This document shows, in pieces, positions 16,769 through 25,745 of a stretch of 49,958 bases of DNA. A program made the position numbers and the translations under genes. The stretch is from contig CAKTRT010000005.1 in the NCBI GenBank assembly GCA_934597535.1, forward strand, positions 1 to 49,958. Direction: 5' to 3'. The DNA is from an uncultured Oscillospiraceae bacterium. Its GTDB lineage: Bacteria; Bacillota; Clostridia; Oscillospirales; Oscillospiraceae. The notes below the pieces were generated by a model. That model was not told where the DNA came from. It saw nothing but the letters and a program-made list of their open reading frames with translations, and did not search any database. The first letter of the stretch is position 1; every line of letters starts with the position of its first letter.

Positions 16769-17104
16769 ATGGACATTGAGCAAATATACGATCTGCTGCG
16801 TCAGCTCGGCCTGCCGGCTGACCGGATGGGCTTTTTCTACGTTTCGTATGCGGTATATCTGTTTGTCCGCCAGCCGAACCTGACGATTTTTGCCGAGCTT
16901 TGGCTCTACCCGAAAGTAGCGCGGCATTACGGCACTGACCGCGGCGCAGTCAAGCGCGGCATCTGCGCAGCACTTGATACCGTATGGGCAGTGGAACCTG
17001 AACGGCTTGCCGAGCTGGCGCGGCGCCCGCTGGAGCGCAAGCCGGAGCCGGCAGAGTTTCTTGCGATCCTGGCGTCGTACTTTTCCACAGGCTTTGCGGC
17101 ATAA
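16769..17104 (+). CDS. Stand-alone Spo0A C-terminal-like DNA-binding protein
   Basis: The 111-residue protein aligns by eye with the Spo0A effector domain. It has a first helix IYDLLRQLGLPADRMGFFYV, the segment WLYPKVARHYGTDRGAVKRG corresponding to the recognition helices, and KPEPAEFLAILASYF matching the KPTNSEFIAMVADKL type of ending. The receiver domain is absent, so phosphorylation cannot control it directly. It probably binds 0A-box-like DNA or competes with Spo0A; this is inference. It pairs with the XRE gene and is followed by a strong terminator. Confidence 0.75.
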   Translation: MDIEQIYDLLRQLGLPADRMGFFYVSYAVYLFVRQPNLTIFAELWLYPKVARHYGTDRGAVKRGICAALDTVWAVEPERLAELARRPLERKPEPAEFLAILASYFSTGFAA

Positions 17105-17136
17105 GGCCGCCTGCGGCACGCAGACCGGACAGCTGA

Positions 17137-17176
17137 AAAAGGCAGCGGAGCATGCTTTCATGCTCCGCTGCCTTTT
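17137..17176. terminator. Bidirectional terminator between converging genes
   Basis: An 18-bp perfect stem (17137-17154 with 17159-17176) carries A and T tracts on its two sides and separates the Spo0A-like gene from the minus-strand VWA gene. Confidence 0.95.
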
Positions 17177-17196
17177 CCTGTCGGAACCGCAGCCGC

Positions 17197-18945
17197 TTAG
17201 AGGGAAAGCTCGCGGATCTCATCCTGGATCAGCCGTCCTGCCGCCGAGGCCAGCTGGTCCATGCGGCGGATACGGGCGAGACTGCGGCCGTAGATGGCGG
17301 CTGCGGCGGGGACGCTGGCATTCTCCCCCATAAATACCGCGCCCACGCGCATGCCCCGCTGCCGCAGGGCGCGTACCTCCTCCGCCGTGTCGTCGATACC
17401 GGCCTGTCCGTCGTAATCACGGCTGAGCGGGATGCTGCCGCTGGGCAGGATCCTGTGGCTGTCGTCGGGAGAAGCATCCGTCAGCACGATGAGCAGGTGC
17501 CTGTCGGCGGGCGCGGACTGCATTAGCATGCCCATGCCGCGCAGGGCAAGACCGTCGCGGTTCCAGCCGGCGGCAAAATAGTCAAAGACCTTGCGCTCGC
17601 CGTTTTTATCGCCGAAATCCTTCAAGATGCGCAGCACGGTGTAGCCGCGCAGACTGCAAAAGCTCGTCACGCGCACGGGAATGCCGCAGGCCGTAAGGCT
17701 TTTGGCCAGAATATAGCCCTGAATGGCGATCGTTTCCTGGCAGTGCAGGCGCGAGGCGGATGCGTCCAGCATCAGATCGACCGTGAAGTCCGGGCGGCTC
17801 TCTTCGTCGCTGCGCAGAAACACGCGCCCATCGTGCAGCACCGGCTCGCGCCAAACCTTTGTACCGTCCAGCCGGCCCTGGCGGGCTGCTGTGTCCTCCG
17901 GCTGCTGGTGGACGAGCATGCAGTTGCGGATCTGCTCGGTGAGCCGCGCGAGCGCGCTCTGATACAGTGCGCTGTCGTGTGAAAAGGCGGCGCGGTTGCG
18001 CTTTGCCTGTTCCTCTGCCTGCTCGTACAGGCGCTGCGCATCGGCGCTGACGGGCTTGTCCGCCCCGCCGCCGCGCGTGAACCACAGGTGGCAGCCTAAG
18101 TGATTGCCTGTGCAGAGCTGCTGCTCGATGCGCGCGAGCCGCTCCGGAGAGAAGAGGCAGCGGCCGAAGCAGCGCTCGATATAGCTGCGATCCTCTTTCT
18201 CGCGCTCATTCGGGCGCAGGCGGGAGCGCAGCGCGTTCGATACCTTGACCATGCCGTTCTTCCCGGGTATGGCGGAGCGGCCGATGGTCAGCTCATCCGT
18301 GCGCACAAGCTCCGTCGGCATGAGCTTGGTGAGCAGCGGCGCCCACCTGTCGCCAAAGTGCAGGCGGAACGGCTCTTTTTTATGTGCCGTGCCGTCGAAT
18401 TGCAGGTATTTTTCAAATGCGGCACGGATCGCGGCCTCCAGCGCTTCGCCGCTCAGCGTGCCGGGGCAGGCAAGGGCTGCGTCAAGTCCTCTTTCCCACG
18501 GCGCGAGAAGGGGCGGCCTTTGACCGAGCACCCCCTTCCAGCGTGCAGATTGGAGCGCATAGACCAGCTGATTTTTCTCCATCCACTCCTGCCGCGAGAG
18601 CTGGTATTCGGATGCGAAGAATTCCTCTGCATGCGTGCGGCGGAGATCTTGCAGCACGGGGCGCCCGGGCAGCTCTTTTTCGTAGACGGCGTTTTCCAGC
18701 GCCAGCCACGCAAGCTCATCGAAGACGCTCTGCCGCGCGTCGCCCGCCCAAAGAGAGAAGAGACGGCGCGGCATTTCGTCGCCGAGCCATTTGTGCACAA
18801 GACCGACGATGCAGTTCATGTAAAAGTCCGGCTCGCCGTCCGATTTGAGCGCCAGAAACTGCGGCTCGAATCGGTAATCCCCGCTCGCCGTCCACACAAG
18901 GTTGATCGCCCGGCGCTGCTGGGCAGAGTAGCTTGCAGTTTCCAT
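17197..18945 (-). CDS. VWA-domain protein, MoxR partner
   Basis: I start at the ATG at 18945 (METASYSAQQ), one base after the stop of the MoxR-like gene; the longer frame to 19035 would overlap that gene. The product is 582 residues. The last ~200 residues form a von Willebrand A domain with the MIDAS motif DASAS (in VDLMLDASASRLHCQ), a later LIVLTDASPDDS strand and a C-terminal helix. The N-terminal ~380 residues are helical and unrecognised. MoxR-VWA pairs act as metal-insertion or complex-remodelling chaperones; the client here is unknown. Confidence 0.85.
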   Translation of the reverse strand: METASYSAQQRRAINLVWTASGDYRFEPQFLALKSDGEPDFYMNCIVGLVHKWLGDEMPRRLFSLWAGDARQSVFDELAWLALENAVYEKELPGRPVLQDLRRTHAEEFFASEYQLSRQEWMEKNQLVYALQSARWKGVLGQRPPLLAPWERGLDAALACPGTLSGEALEAAIRAAFEKYLQFDGTAHKKEPFRLHFGDRWAPLLTKLMPTELVRTDELTIGRSAIPGKNGMVKVSNALRSRLRPNEREKEDRSYIERCFGRCLFSPERLARIEQQLCTGNHLGCHLWFTRGGGADKPVSADAQRLYEQAEEQAKRNRAAFSHDSALYQSALARLTEQIRNCMLVHQQPEDTAARQGRLDGTKVWREPVLHDGRVFLRSDEESRPDFTVDLMLDASASRLHCQETIAIQGYILAKSLTACGIPVRVTSFCSLRGYTVLRILKDFGDKNGERKVFDYFAAGWNRDGLALRGMGMLMQSAPADRHLLIVLTDASPDDSHRILPSGSIPLSRDYDGQAGIDDTAEEVRALRQRGMRVGAVFMGENASVPAAAAIYGRSLARIRRMDQLASAAGRLIQDEIRELSL

Positions 18946-18946
18946 C

Positions 18947-19861
18947 TCAATCGGTGAACAGGCGGCTGCGCTCAAGCTTTGCGGGGATGCGCGCGGCGAT
19001 GACGTCGCGGATGAGCTGCTGCTCATAGGTATCAAACGCCTTGTTCGTGATGCCCATGTCGAGCGCCGTACCGGCGCTTATGCCGCGGCGCATCAGGCGC
19101 AGCGCGTCCAGAAGACCGCGCAGATCGAGCGCCTTTTCCGAGATCTCTGCATTTTCGCACTTCTTTTGCAGGTCGAGGAAGAGCTGCACGAACTGTTCCT
19201 TATATTTCTTTTCAAGCGTCGGGAATTCGTCGCCGAGCAGACGCACAAGGCCGTCCTCGCCGATCGGCGGCATCTGGATCACGGCAAAGCGCGAGGTCAG
19301 CGCTTCGTTCAGCTCGCGCGTGCCCGCGTAGCCGTAGTTCATCGTGCCGATGAAACGCGCGGCGGGATCGACCTCCACGCGCTCGTAGCCCGGCACGTCG
19401 ATGGCGCGGCGGAAGTCGAGCGTCGCATGCAGCACGGCCAGCGCCTCGTTTTTTGCCATGTTGATCTCATCGAGCACGGCAAAGCCGCCGTGCCTTGCGC
19501 ACAGGTACACGGGGCCGGGGCGGAACGTCACACGCCCGTCTTCAAACGTGTCCATGCCGATCAGGCTTGCAGCGTCCATGTTCACATGGAACGATACGTC
19601 CCAAGCGGGACGGCCAAAGACCTGCGCAAGGTTTTCTGCCAGCACGTTCTTGCCCGTGGCCTTGCTGCCGGCCAGCAGCAGATTCTCCCCGCACAGCAGC
19701 GCAGCGATGGCCGCCTCCCACACGTCCCTGCCATAATAGCGGTACCGCGGCTTCGGCACGCGCTCACGATCCTCCGGCGCGAGCGGATAGCTCGCGCGGT
19801 AGTCCTCGATGCCGCTCAGCAGCTCTCGGCTGATGTGTTCCTGCTCCAGAAAGTCCGACAA
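18947..19861 (-). CDS. MoxR-type AAA ATPase
   Basis: The 304-aa protein has Walker A in LLAGSKATGKNVLAENLA, where the usual final Ser/Thr is Asn. It has Walker B AVLDEINMAKNEA, sensor 1 IGTMNYGYAGTRELNEAL and an arginine in SRFAVIQMPP. The start is a TTG codon at 19861 with GGGAG seven bases upstream; no ATG gives a full N-terminus. It forms an operon with the VWA protein, two bases apart. MoxR ATPases remodel proteins with their VWA partner. Confidence 0.88.
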   Translation of the reverse strand: MSDFLEQEHISRELLSGIEDYRASYPLAPEDRERVPKPRYRYYGRDVWEAAIAALLCGENLLLAGSKATGKNVLAENLAQVFGRPAWDVSFHVNMDAASLIGMDTFEDGRVTFRPGPVYLCARHGGFAVLDEINMAKNEALAVLHATLDFRRAIDVPGYERVEVDPAARFIGTMNYGYAGTRELNEALTSRFAVIQMPPIGEDGLVRLLGDEFPTLEKKYKEQFVQLFLDLQKKCENAEISEKALDLRGLLDALRLMRRGISAGTALDMGITNKAFDTYEQQLIRDVIAARIPAKLERSRLFTD

Positions 19862-19914
19862 AATACTCCCTCTTTTCGCGCTGCGCGCCCCCGGCGCGCC
19901 TTTTTTCGGCCCTC

Positions 19915-19942
19915 ATCATAGCACAAGGCGAGGGAACTGCAA
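19915..19942 (-). promoter_or_regulatory. Promoter of the moxR-VWA operon
   Basis: On the minus strand TTGCAG (19937-19942), a 16-bp spacer and TATGAT (19915-19920) are found. Confidence 0.7.
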
Positions 19943-20025
19943 GTTATTTTTTGTAAATTTTCATCTTAACACTGAAAGCGGCGTTTGCGGACAAACCCTT
20001 TACGTAAAGCCGGAATTGGGAGGGC

Positions 20026-20058
20026 TTTCTGCAAAAAGATTTGCATTTTCTGCAAAAA
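20026..20058 (+). repeat. Direct repeat TTTCTGCAAAAA at the LuxR-type gene promoter
   Basis: TTTCTGCAAAAA occurs at 20026-20037 and 20047-20058, 21 bp apart (two helical turns). The second copy lies in the spacer. TTTGCA/TGCAAA also forms a dyad at 20040-20056. Confidence 0.6.
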
Positions 20059-20069
20059 CCTGATATTAT
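20041..20069 (+). promoter_or_regulatory. Promoter of the LuxR/MalT-like gene
   Basis: TTGCAT (20041-20046), a 17-bp spacer and TATTAT (20064-20069). Confidence 0.7.
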
Positions 20070-20161
20070 TACATGATAATTGCATTTTGTGGGAAGGAAC
20101 GGCCTGCGGCACGGGAGAAAGCTGTCTCGTGCGCAAGCTGCGAATTGGAGAGGAAGACCGT

Positions 20162-22528
20162 ATGACTGGCAGCAGGATCATCGTCAAGCCCGCCGTGGCG
20201 GAGCAGTTTGAAGCGTTTTTGAAGCAGGGGCGCGCCTTTTTTTTCGGTGCGCCGTGCGGCTTTGGCAAAAGCGCGCTGTCTGATGCGCTGCTGGCCGGAA
20301 AGCAGGTGCGCCGCTGCTGCGTCGGCGATGCGGATTTTGCGCTTCCTCGCATTGAGGAGGACTGGCGCATCCTCCTGATCGACGACCTCCAGCTGATGCA
20401 GGAGGAGAGCGATTGGCAGGCGCTGTGCGAGCTGATCCGCACGGCGCCGGAGCGCCGCTTTGTGCTGCTCTCCCGCGCCACGCCTCCGGGCTGTCTCATG
20501 GCCTTCCAGTACACGGGGCTTATGACCGTGCTGGATGCCGATGCCCTGCTGTTCGACCACGAGGATGTGCGCAGGCTTTTCAAAGCCTACGGCGTAGAGG
20601 TGACGAACAGCGAGATCACCGCCATTTTGAAGGAATCCAGCGGTTATCCGCTGGGCGTTGCCATCACGGCGCGCTGCATGGCGGCCGGAAAGCCCTTTGA
20701 CCCCACGCTCGTCGCACAGACCTTCCGCGAGGTCTTCCTCTACTTTGAAGCGGCCATCTATCAGCGTTTTGATCTGCCCGTCCGCCGTTTCCTGATCGAG
20801 CTGGCTCCTTTCGAGAGCTTCGACCCCGAGATGGCGCGCATGGTCAGCGGCGATCCGCGCGCGGGCGAGATGCTCGAATGGCTCCAGCGCCACACCTCCA
20901 TGCTCCGCTGCAGCGGGATCCGCCGCTTCTGCTTCTGGCCGCAGTTCCGCGCCTTTCTCATCTGGGAGATGGAGCGGGAATATACCGATGAAAAGCGCCG
21001 CGCGCTGTTCAGCCGCGGCGGGCTGTACTACGAGCTGAAGGAGGACTATCCCCGCGCGCTGGACTGCTACGCCAGAGGCGGCGACCATTCCAAGGTCTCT
21101 GAGCTTTTGATCCGCAACTCCGAGCTGCACCCCGGCATGGGTCACTACCGCGAGATGGAGAAATATTACCGCGCCCTGCCCGAGCAGGAGATCCTTGCCT
21201 CGCCCTCGCTGATGCAGGGAATGAGCATGCTCTGCGCGCTGGCGTCGGACTACGAAGGCTCCGAGCGCTGGTATGAGGAACTCAGATGCTTTGCCCAGCG
21301 CCGCGGCAAAGCGGACGCGGCAGGCAAGCAGGCGCGCAGCCGCCTCGCATGGCTCGATATCTCGCTGCCTCAGCGCGGCGTGGAGGGGTTGACGGAGACG
21401 ATCCCCGCTGCTTTCCGCCTGATGATGAACAAGGAGATCACGCTGCCTCCCTTTTCCGTCACGAGTGCACTGCCAAGCATTATGAACGGTGGGAAGGACT
21501 TCTCTGAATGGAGCAAGCGGGACGATCTGCTCTATCACACGCTCTGCGCACCGGTCGAAGCGATCCTCGGGCGCGACGGCGTGGGCCTTGCGGACTGCGC
21601 CATTGCCGAGAGCAAGTTCGAAAAGGGAGAGGATATTTCCGCGCGTATGCTCGCGCTCATTCCCCGGATGAACGATATCCGCCGCAGCGGCACGCCGGAC
21701 ATTGAGCTGGCCGCCACGGGGCTGCTCGCCCGCAGCCAGCTGGCCTCCGGGCGGGCGGATGACGCCCAGCGCACGCTGGAGACGCTGTACAACCGTTTTG
21801 CCGAGACGGGGCAGACCCGCTTCCTGCCCAATGTGGACGCGATGCTCTGCCGGGTGGCGCTGCACACCGGCGACCATGAGACTGCGGATGTGTGGTATCG
21901 GGAGAAGGCCCCGCGCGATCCGATGCACATCAATATCATGCGCCGCTATCAGTATTTCACACAGGCCATGGTCGAGCTGACCAACAGCCGGAACGATGCG
22001 GCGCTGCTCACGCTCGCTCCCATGGAGCCATATTGCCGCTCCTGCGCACGCCATATCGACGGGATCCACCTCGCCGTGCTGCGCGCGATCACGCTGCGTC
22101 GCGAGAAGGATGACGCATGGGCGGCGCAGCTGACTGCCGCGCTGGAAACGGCGGCGGAATACGGCTTCATCCGCACCATCAGCGTTTACGGGGCGGCGAT
22201 CCTGCCGCTGCTGGAGGATATTTACTGGGACGGCTCTGCCACGTGGTTCAAGCGCCTGATGAGCGATGTGCGTGTGCAGGCGGCCTGCTATCCCGCCTTC
22301 CTGCAGCCGCGCCTGACCCGCGGCGAAGCGCTGACGGACACAGAGCTTCAGGTCCTGCGCCTGATCTGTGCCGATAAGAGCAACGCCGAGATCGGGCAGA
22401 CCTTGGACATCAAGCTCCCCACGGTCAAGACGCATGTGAGCCACATCCTCGATAAGCTCGGCGTGAACCGCCGCAGCGAGGCGAAAACTGCCGCAAAAAA
22501 GCTCTGGCTGGTGCCGGAGGAGCGGTGA
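20162..22528 (+). CDS. LuxR-family (MalT/LAL-type) transcriptional regulator
   Basis: I use the ATG at 20162 (MTGSRIIVKP), preceded by GGAGAGGA; this gives 788 residues. Residues ~25-45 contain a P-loop, FFFGAPCGFGKSALS, and ~70-80 a Walker B ILLIDDLQLM, so the N-terminus is a STAND-type ATPase. The long middle is helical, TPR-like repeats. The C-terminal ~60 residues are a LuxR helix-turn-helix: LTDTELQVLRLICADKSNAE, then LDIKLPTVKTHVSHILDKLG. It probably binds a small inducer. It is divergent from the moxR operon; repeats over its promoter suggest autoregulation. Confidence 0.88.
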   Translation: MTGSRIIVKPAVAEQFEAFLKQGRAFFFGAPCGFGKSALSDALLAGKQVRRCCVGDADFALPRIEEDWRILLIDDLQLMQEESDWQALCELIRTAPERRFVLLSRATPPGCLMAFQYTGLMTVLDADALLFDHEDVRRLFKAYGVEVTNSEITAILKESSGYPLGVAITARCMAAGKPFDPTLVAQTFREVFLYFEAAIYQRFDLPVRRFLIELAPFESFDPEMARMVSGDPRAGEMLEWLQRHTSMLRCSGIRRFCFWPQFRAFLIWEMEREYTDEKRRALFSRGGLYYELKEDYPRALDCYARGGDHSKVSELLIRNSELHPGMGHYREMEKYYRALPEQEILASPSLMQGMSMLCALASDYEGSERWYEELRCFAQRRGKADAAGKQARSRLAWLDISLPQRGVEGLTETIPAAFRLMMNKEITLPPFSVTSALPSIMNGGKDFSEWSKRDDLLYHTLCAPVEAILGRDGVGLADCAIAESKFEKGEDISARMLALIPRMNDIRRSGTPDIELAATGLLARSQLASGRADDAQRTLETLYNRFAETGQTRFLPNVDAMLCRVALHTGDHETADVWYREKAPRDPMHINIMRRYQYFTQAMVELTNSRNDAALLTLAPMEPYCRSCARHIDGIHLAVLRAITLRREKDDAWAAQLTAALETAAEYGFIRTISVYGAAILPLLEDIYWDGSATWFKRLMSDVRVQAACYPAFLQPRLTRGEALTDTELQVLRLICADKSNAEIGQTLDIKLPTVKTHVSHILDKLGVNRRSEAKTAAKKLWLVPEER

Positions 22529-22553
22529 ACGCGAAGCGAGGATCGCACAGCAA

Positions 22554-22590
22554 AAAGCGCCCGAAAGCCGCAATGGCTTTCGGGCGCTTT
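22554..22590. terminator. Shared terminator of the LuxR-type gene and tRNA-Arg
   Basis: A 16-bp perfect stem (22554-22569 with 22575-22590) serves the plus-strand gene and, from the other side, the tRNA, whose CCA end touches it. Confidence 0.92.
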
Positions 22591-22666
22591 GGCACCCCCG
22601 ACGCGATTCGAACGCGTGGCCTTTCGCTTAGGAGGCGAACGCTCTATCCAGCTGAGCTACGGGGGC
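22590..22666 (-). tRNA. tRNA-Arg (anticodon CCU)
   Basis: The minus strand folds as a 77-nt tRNA. The acceptor GCCCCCG pairs with CGGGGGT (first pair G-U), a D arm contains TAGCTCAGCTGG, the anticodon stem is TTCGC/GCGAA with loop CTCCTAA (anticodon CCT at 22632-22630), and the T arm contains GTTCGAATC. Discriminator G and an encoded CCA end at 22590. It decodes AGG, a codon that looks rare in these GC-rich genes. Confidence 0.97.
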
Positions 22667-22745
22667 ATATCCAACTTTTATTTTACCCTTTTCCACTGCG
22701 GTTTGTCAATGCCTGATTTGCTGCCGCGGATGCCGCGAAAAGCGC

Positions 22746-22774
22746 TTGTATTCCGTGCCGTCCTCAGCTATAAT
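22746..22774 (+). promoter_or_regulatory. Promoter of pepF
   Basis: TTGTAT (22746-22751), a 17-bp spacer and a perfect TATAAT (22769-22774). A TGTCCGC-GCTGT-GCGGACA inverted repeat lies in the leader (22788-22806). Confidence 0.75.
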
Positions 22775-22847
22775 GAAGCTTGACCGAAGATGTCCGCGCT
22801 GTGCGGACAGAATGATAAACAATACTGAAAAAGGACGGTAACGATTT

Positions 22848-24650
22848 ATGGACGGTAAGACGATCCTGGCGCGCAGCGAGGTGCCCGAGGAGTTCACATG
22901 GGATTTAAGCGACGTATTTGCGAGCGACGAGGCATGGAACGAAGAACTCGAAGCGCTCAAGGCCTATCCTGAGCGCATGGCCGCCTATGCCGGCAAGCTC
23001 GGTGAGAGCGCGAAGACACTGCTCGAGTGGTTCACGCTCAGCGACGAGATCAACGTGCGCACCTCCAAGCTTGTGCAGTATGCCAGCTGCCGCGGCGATC
23101 AGGATGTGGGCAACTCCTTCTATCAGGGCATGCGCAGCAAGGCGTTTTCCATGGCAGTCACGCTGAACAGCGCGGGCGCGTTTGAAGCGAGCGAGATCAT
23201 GGCCATTCCCGACGAAACGCTCGTGCGCTTCTATGCCGAGGAGCCGAAGCTCGAGACCTATCGCCGCAATATCGACAAGCTGCGCCGCCGTAAGGCACAC
23301 ATCCTCTCGCCCGAGTGCGAGAAGCTGCTTGCCGCCGCGGGCGAGATCAGCGAAAGCCCCTCCAACACGTTCAGTATGTTCCACAATGCCGATATACGCT
23401 ACCCCGATGTGGCGGACGCAAAGGGCGAGGCCCACCAGCTGACGGACGGCACGTTCGTCCCGATGCTGATGAGCGCCGACCGCACGCTGCGCGAAAACGC
23501 CTTCAAGGCCTACTACAAGCGCGCGGGCGAGTTCCGCAATACCTACGCCTCCACGCTGGACGCGCAGTTCAAGCAGCTCAAGTTCTTTGCCGACGCGCGC
23601 CATTATAACTCCACGCTCGAGGCGTCCCTCGACGTGACCGAGGTGCCGGTCGAGGTCTACACGAACCTCATCGACGCGGTGCACGGCAATCTCGACAAGA
23701 TGTACCGCTATGTCGAGCTGCGCAAGAAGATCCTGGGTGTCGATGCGCTGCACATGTACGACGTCTACACTCCGATCGTCGCGGATGCGGACGTTGAAAT
23801 CTCCTTTGAAGAGGCCAAGAAGACCGCGCTCGAAGCACTCGCGGTGCTCGGCAAGGACTATACGGACGTGCTTGAGGAGGCCTTTAGCAACCGCTGGCTC
23901 GACGTGTATGAGAACACCGGCAAGCGCGGCGGCGCCTACTGCACCGGCAACGGCTGGCCCCACCCCTACGTGCTGCTCAACCACAAGGATAACCTCGACA
24001 GCATGTTCACCCTCGTCCACGAGATGGGCCACGCCATGCATACGTGGCACTCCTGCAAATACCAGCCGGTGAATACGGCGGAGTACGTCATCTTCGTCGC
24101 CGAGGTCGCCTCGACCTGCAACGAGATCCTCCTGATGCGCCACCTGCTCGGCAAGACCGACGACCGCAAGCAGCGCGCGTATCTCATCAACCACTTCCTC
24201 GACCAGTTCAAGGGTACACTGTACCGCCAGACGATGTTCGCCGAGTTCGAGCTCCAAATGGGCAAGATGGCCGAGAGCGGCGAGGCGCTGACCGCCGACG
24301 CACTGAGCGCGAAGTATTTAGCGCTCAACAAGCTCTACTTCGGCGATACGATGATCTCCGACGACGAGATCGCGCTTGAGTGGACACGCATCCCGCACTT
24401 CTACTACAATTACTATGTCTTCCAGTATGCGACGAGTTTCTCCGCCGCCGTCGCCATCGCCAACCGCATTCTGCGCGAGGGCGAGAGCGCCGTCAGGGAC
24501 TACAAGAAGTTCCTCTCCGGCGGCTGCTCGAAAGAGCCGGTCGAGCTGCTGCGCGATATGGGCGTCGATATGCGCACTCCCGCGCCCGTCAACGATGCGC
24601 TTTCGCTGTTCGGCGAGCTGATCGACGAGCTTTCCGGGCTGCTTGGCTGA
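22848..24650 (+). CDS. pepF: Oligoendopeptidase F
   Basis: The 600-aa M3-family zinc peptidase has its HExxH motif as HEMGH at residues 391-395. Upstream context is NGWPHPYVLLNHKDNLDSMF, and the third ligand region follows at FVAEVASTCNE about 25-30 residues later. The length matches PepF (about 600). It cleaves 7-17-residue peptides in the cytoplasm during peptide nutrition. It is transcribed alone from a good promoter, and only ~95 bp separate its stop from the infC promoter. Confidence 0.96.
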   Translation: MDGKTILARSEVPEEFTWDLSDVFASDEAWNEELEALKAYPERMAAYAGKLGESAKTLLEWFTLSDEINVRTSKLVQYASCRGDQDVGNSFYQGMRSKAFSMAVTLNSAGAFEASEIMAIPDETLVRFYAEEPKLETYRRNIDKLRRRKAHILSPECEKLLAAAGEISESPSNTFSMFHNADIRYPDVADAKGEAHQLTDGTFVPMLMSADRTLRENAFKAYYKRAGEFRNTYASTLDAQFKQLKFFADARHYNSTLEASLDVTEVPVEVYTNLIDAVHGNLDKMYRYVELRKKILGVDALHMYDVYTPIVADADVEISFEEAKKTALEALAVLGKDYTDVLEEAFSNRWLDVYENTGKRGGAYCTGNGWPHPYVLLNHKDNLDSMFTLVHEMGHAMHTWHSCKYQPVNTAEYVIFVAEVASTCNEILLMRHLLGKTDDRKQRAYLINHFLDQFKGTLYRQTMFAEFELQMGKMAESGEALTADALSAKYLALNKLYFGDTMISDDEIALEWTRIPHFYYNYYVFQYATSFSAAVAIANRILREGESAVRDYKKFLSGGCSKEPVELLRDMGVDMRTPAPVNDALSLFGELIDELSGLLG

Positions 24651-24745
24651 TGCCTTCAAATCAATGCAGGGTCGCCTGCCCGTATGGGCGGGCGGCTTTC
24701 TGCATCCGTTCATACGGAAAATTTTTGCTTTTTTGCAAATTGTGA

Positions 24746-24774
24746 TTGACAAACGGGCAGGGAGAGGATATACT
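24746..24774 (+). promoter_or_regulatory. Promoter of the infC-rpmI-rplT operon
   Basis: A perfect TTGACA (24746-24751), a 17-bp spacer and TATACT (24769-24774). Confidence 0.9.
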
Positions 24775-24779
24775 CTTAT

Positions 24780-24905
24780 CGCAAAACAAAGAAGAGCGGC
24801 GGCATCCGTTCTCACCCCCAGCAGAGCGAAGGGGTCAATCATGGAAAACAGAGCCTTTGGGCTTTTTGTGTCATGGTACGGGTGCAGGTGCTGCGCCCGT
24901 TTTTT
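24780..24905 (+). ncRNA. L20-type ribosomal protein leader with attenuator
   Basis: A ~125-nt untranslated leader ends in a terminator (24879-24887 with 24891-24899, followed by T residues) only 36 bp before the infC ribosome site. In Firmicutes this operon is known to be controlled by L20 binding to such a leader, causing premature termination. The position and terminator are seen directly; the L20 assignment comes from the operon. Confidence 0.75.
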
Positions 24906-24955
24906 GTTTGCCGTTCCATCATTTCAAAATATTCAGAAAACGGAGGTGCTTCGGT

Positions 24956-25474
24956 ATTAGCAGCAACGTGCATCAGATCAACGAGGAGATCCGGGACAGC
25001 GAGATCCGCCTGATCAGCTCGACCGGCGAGCAGCTCGGCATCATGTCTGCCGCACAGGCGCAGCACATCGCCGACGAGCAGGGACTTGACTTGGTCAAGA
25101 TCTCGCCGCAGGCCAATCCGCCTGTCTGCCGCCTTATGGACTACGGCAAGTTCCGCTTTGAGCAGGGCAAGCGCGAGAAGGAAGCCAGAAAGAATCAGCG
25201 CGTCGTTGAGATCAAGGAAGTGCGCATGTCCCCGGGCATCGACGTGGGCGATTTCAACACCAAACTGAAAAATGCCCAGAAATTCATTGCCGACGGCAAC
25301 CGTGTCAAGGTCTCTGTCCGTTTCCGCGGGCGCGAGATGGCGCATACGGACATCGGCCGCGATCTGCTCGTGCGCTTTGCAGAGGCTGCCGCTGATGTTG
25401 CTAATCTGGATAAAGACCCCAAGATGGAGGGCCGCAGCATGTCGATCTTCCTTTCCCCAAAAGCGGGAAAGTAA
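24956..25474 (+). CDS. infC: Translation initiation factor IF-3 (AUU start)
   Basis: The reading frame gives full-length IF-3 of 172 residues only if it starts at the ATT at 24956 (first residues after it [20 protein letters not shown]). GGAGGTG lies 7 nt upstream, and no ATG, GTG or TTG is in a suitable place. AUU starts are established for infC and allow feedback by IF-3 itself. The N-domain contains DYGKFRFEQ and the C-domain [14 protein letters not shown]. It is the first gene of the operon with rpmI and rplT. Confidence 0.95.
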   Translation: MSSNVHQINEEIRDSEIRLISSTGEQLGIMSAAQAQHIADEQGLDLVKISPQANPPVCRLMDYGKFRFEQGKREKEARKNQRVVEIKEVRMSPGIDVGDFNTKLKNAQKFIADGNRVKVSVRFRGREMAHTDIGRDLLVRFAEAAADVANLDKDPKMEGRSMSIFLSPKAGK

Positions 25475-25512
25475 GCCCTACGCAACTACAAATACGAAAA
25501 GGAGAAACTACT

Positions 25513-25710
25513 ATGCCCAAGCTGAAAACCCATAGCGGTTCCAAGAAGAGATTCAACCTGACCAAGACCGGCAAGGTCAAGGTCGCCAAGGCTTTCAAGA
25601 GCCACATCCTGACCAAGAAGCCCACCAAGCGTACCCGTCGTCTGCGTCAGGGCGGCTATGCTGACAAGACCACTGCCAGCACGATCCGCAAGATGATCCC
25701 CTACAAATAA
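25513..25710 (+). CDS. rpmI: Ribosomal protein bL35
   Basis: The 65-aa basic protein starts [20 protein letters not shown], the conserved bL35 N-terminus, and has the usual length. It is part of the 50S subunit. A GGAGA ribosome site lies 9 nt upstream. It is flanked by infC and rplT in the standard order. Confidence 0.98.
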   Translation: MPKLKTHSGSKKRFNLTKTGKVKVAKAFKSHILTKKPTKRTRRLRQGGYADKTTASTIRKMIPYK

Positions 25711-25745
25711 TTTACAACGATACGCTTTAAGGAGGCTTATACAAT

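Noticed and set aside
20069..22573. 834-codon minus-strand frame opposite the LuxR-type gene
   Set aside because: Its coding evidence is all antisense to a clear LuxR/MalT-type protein.
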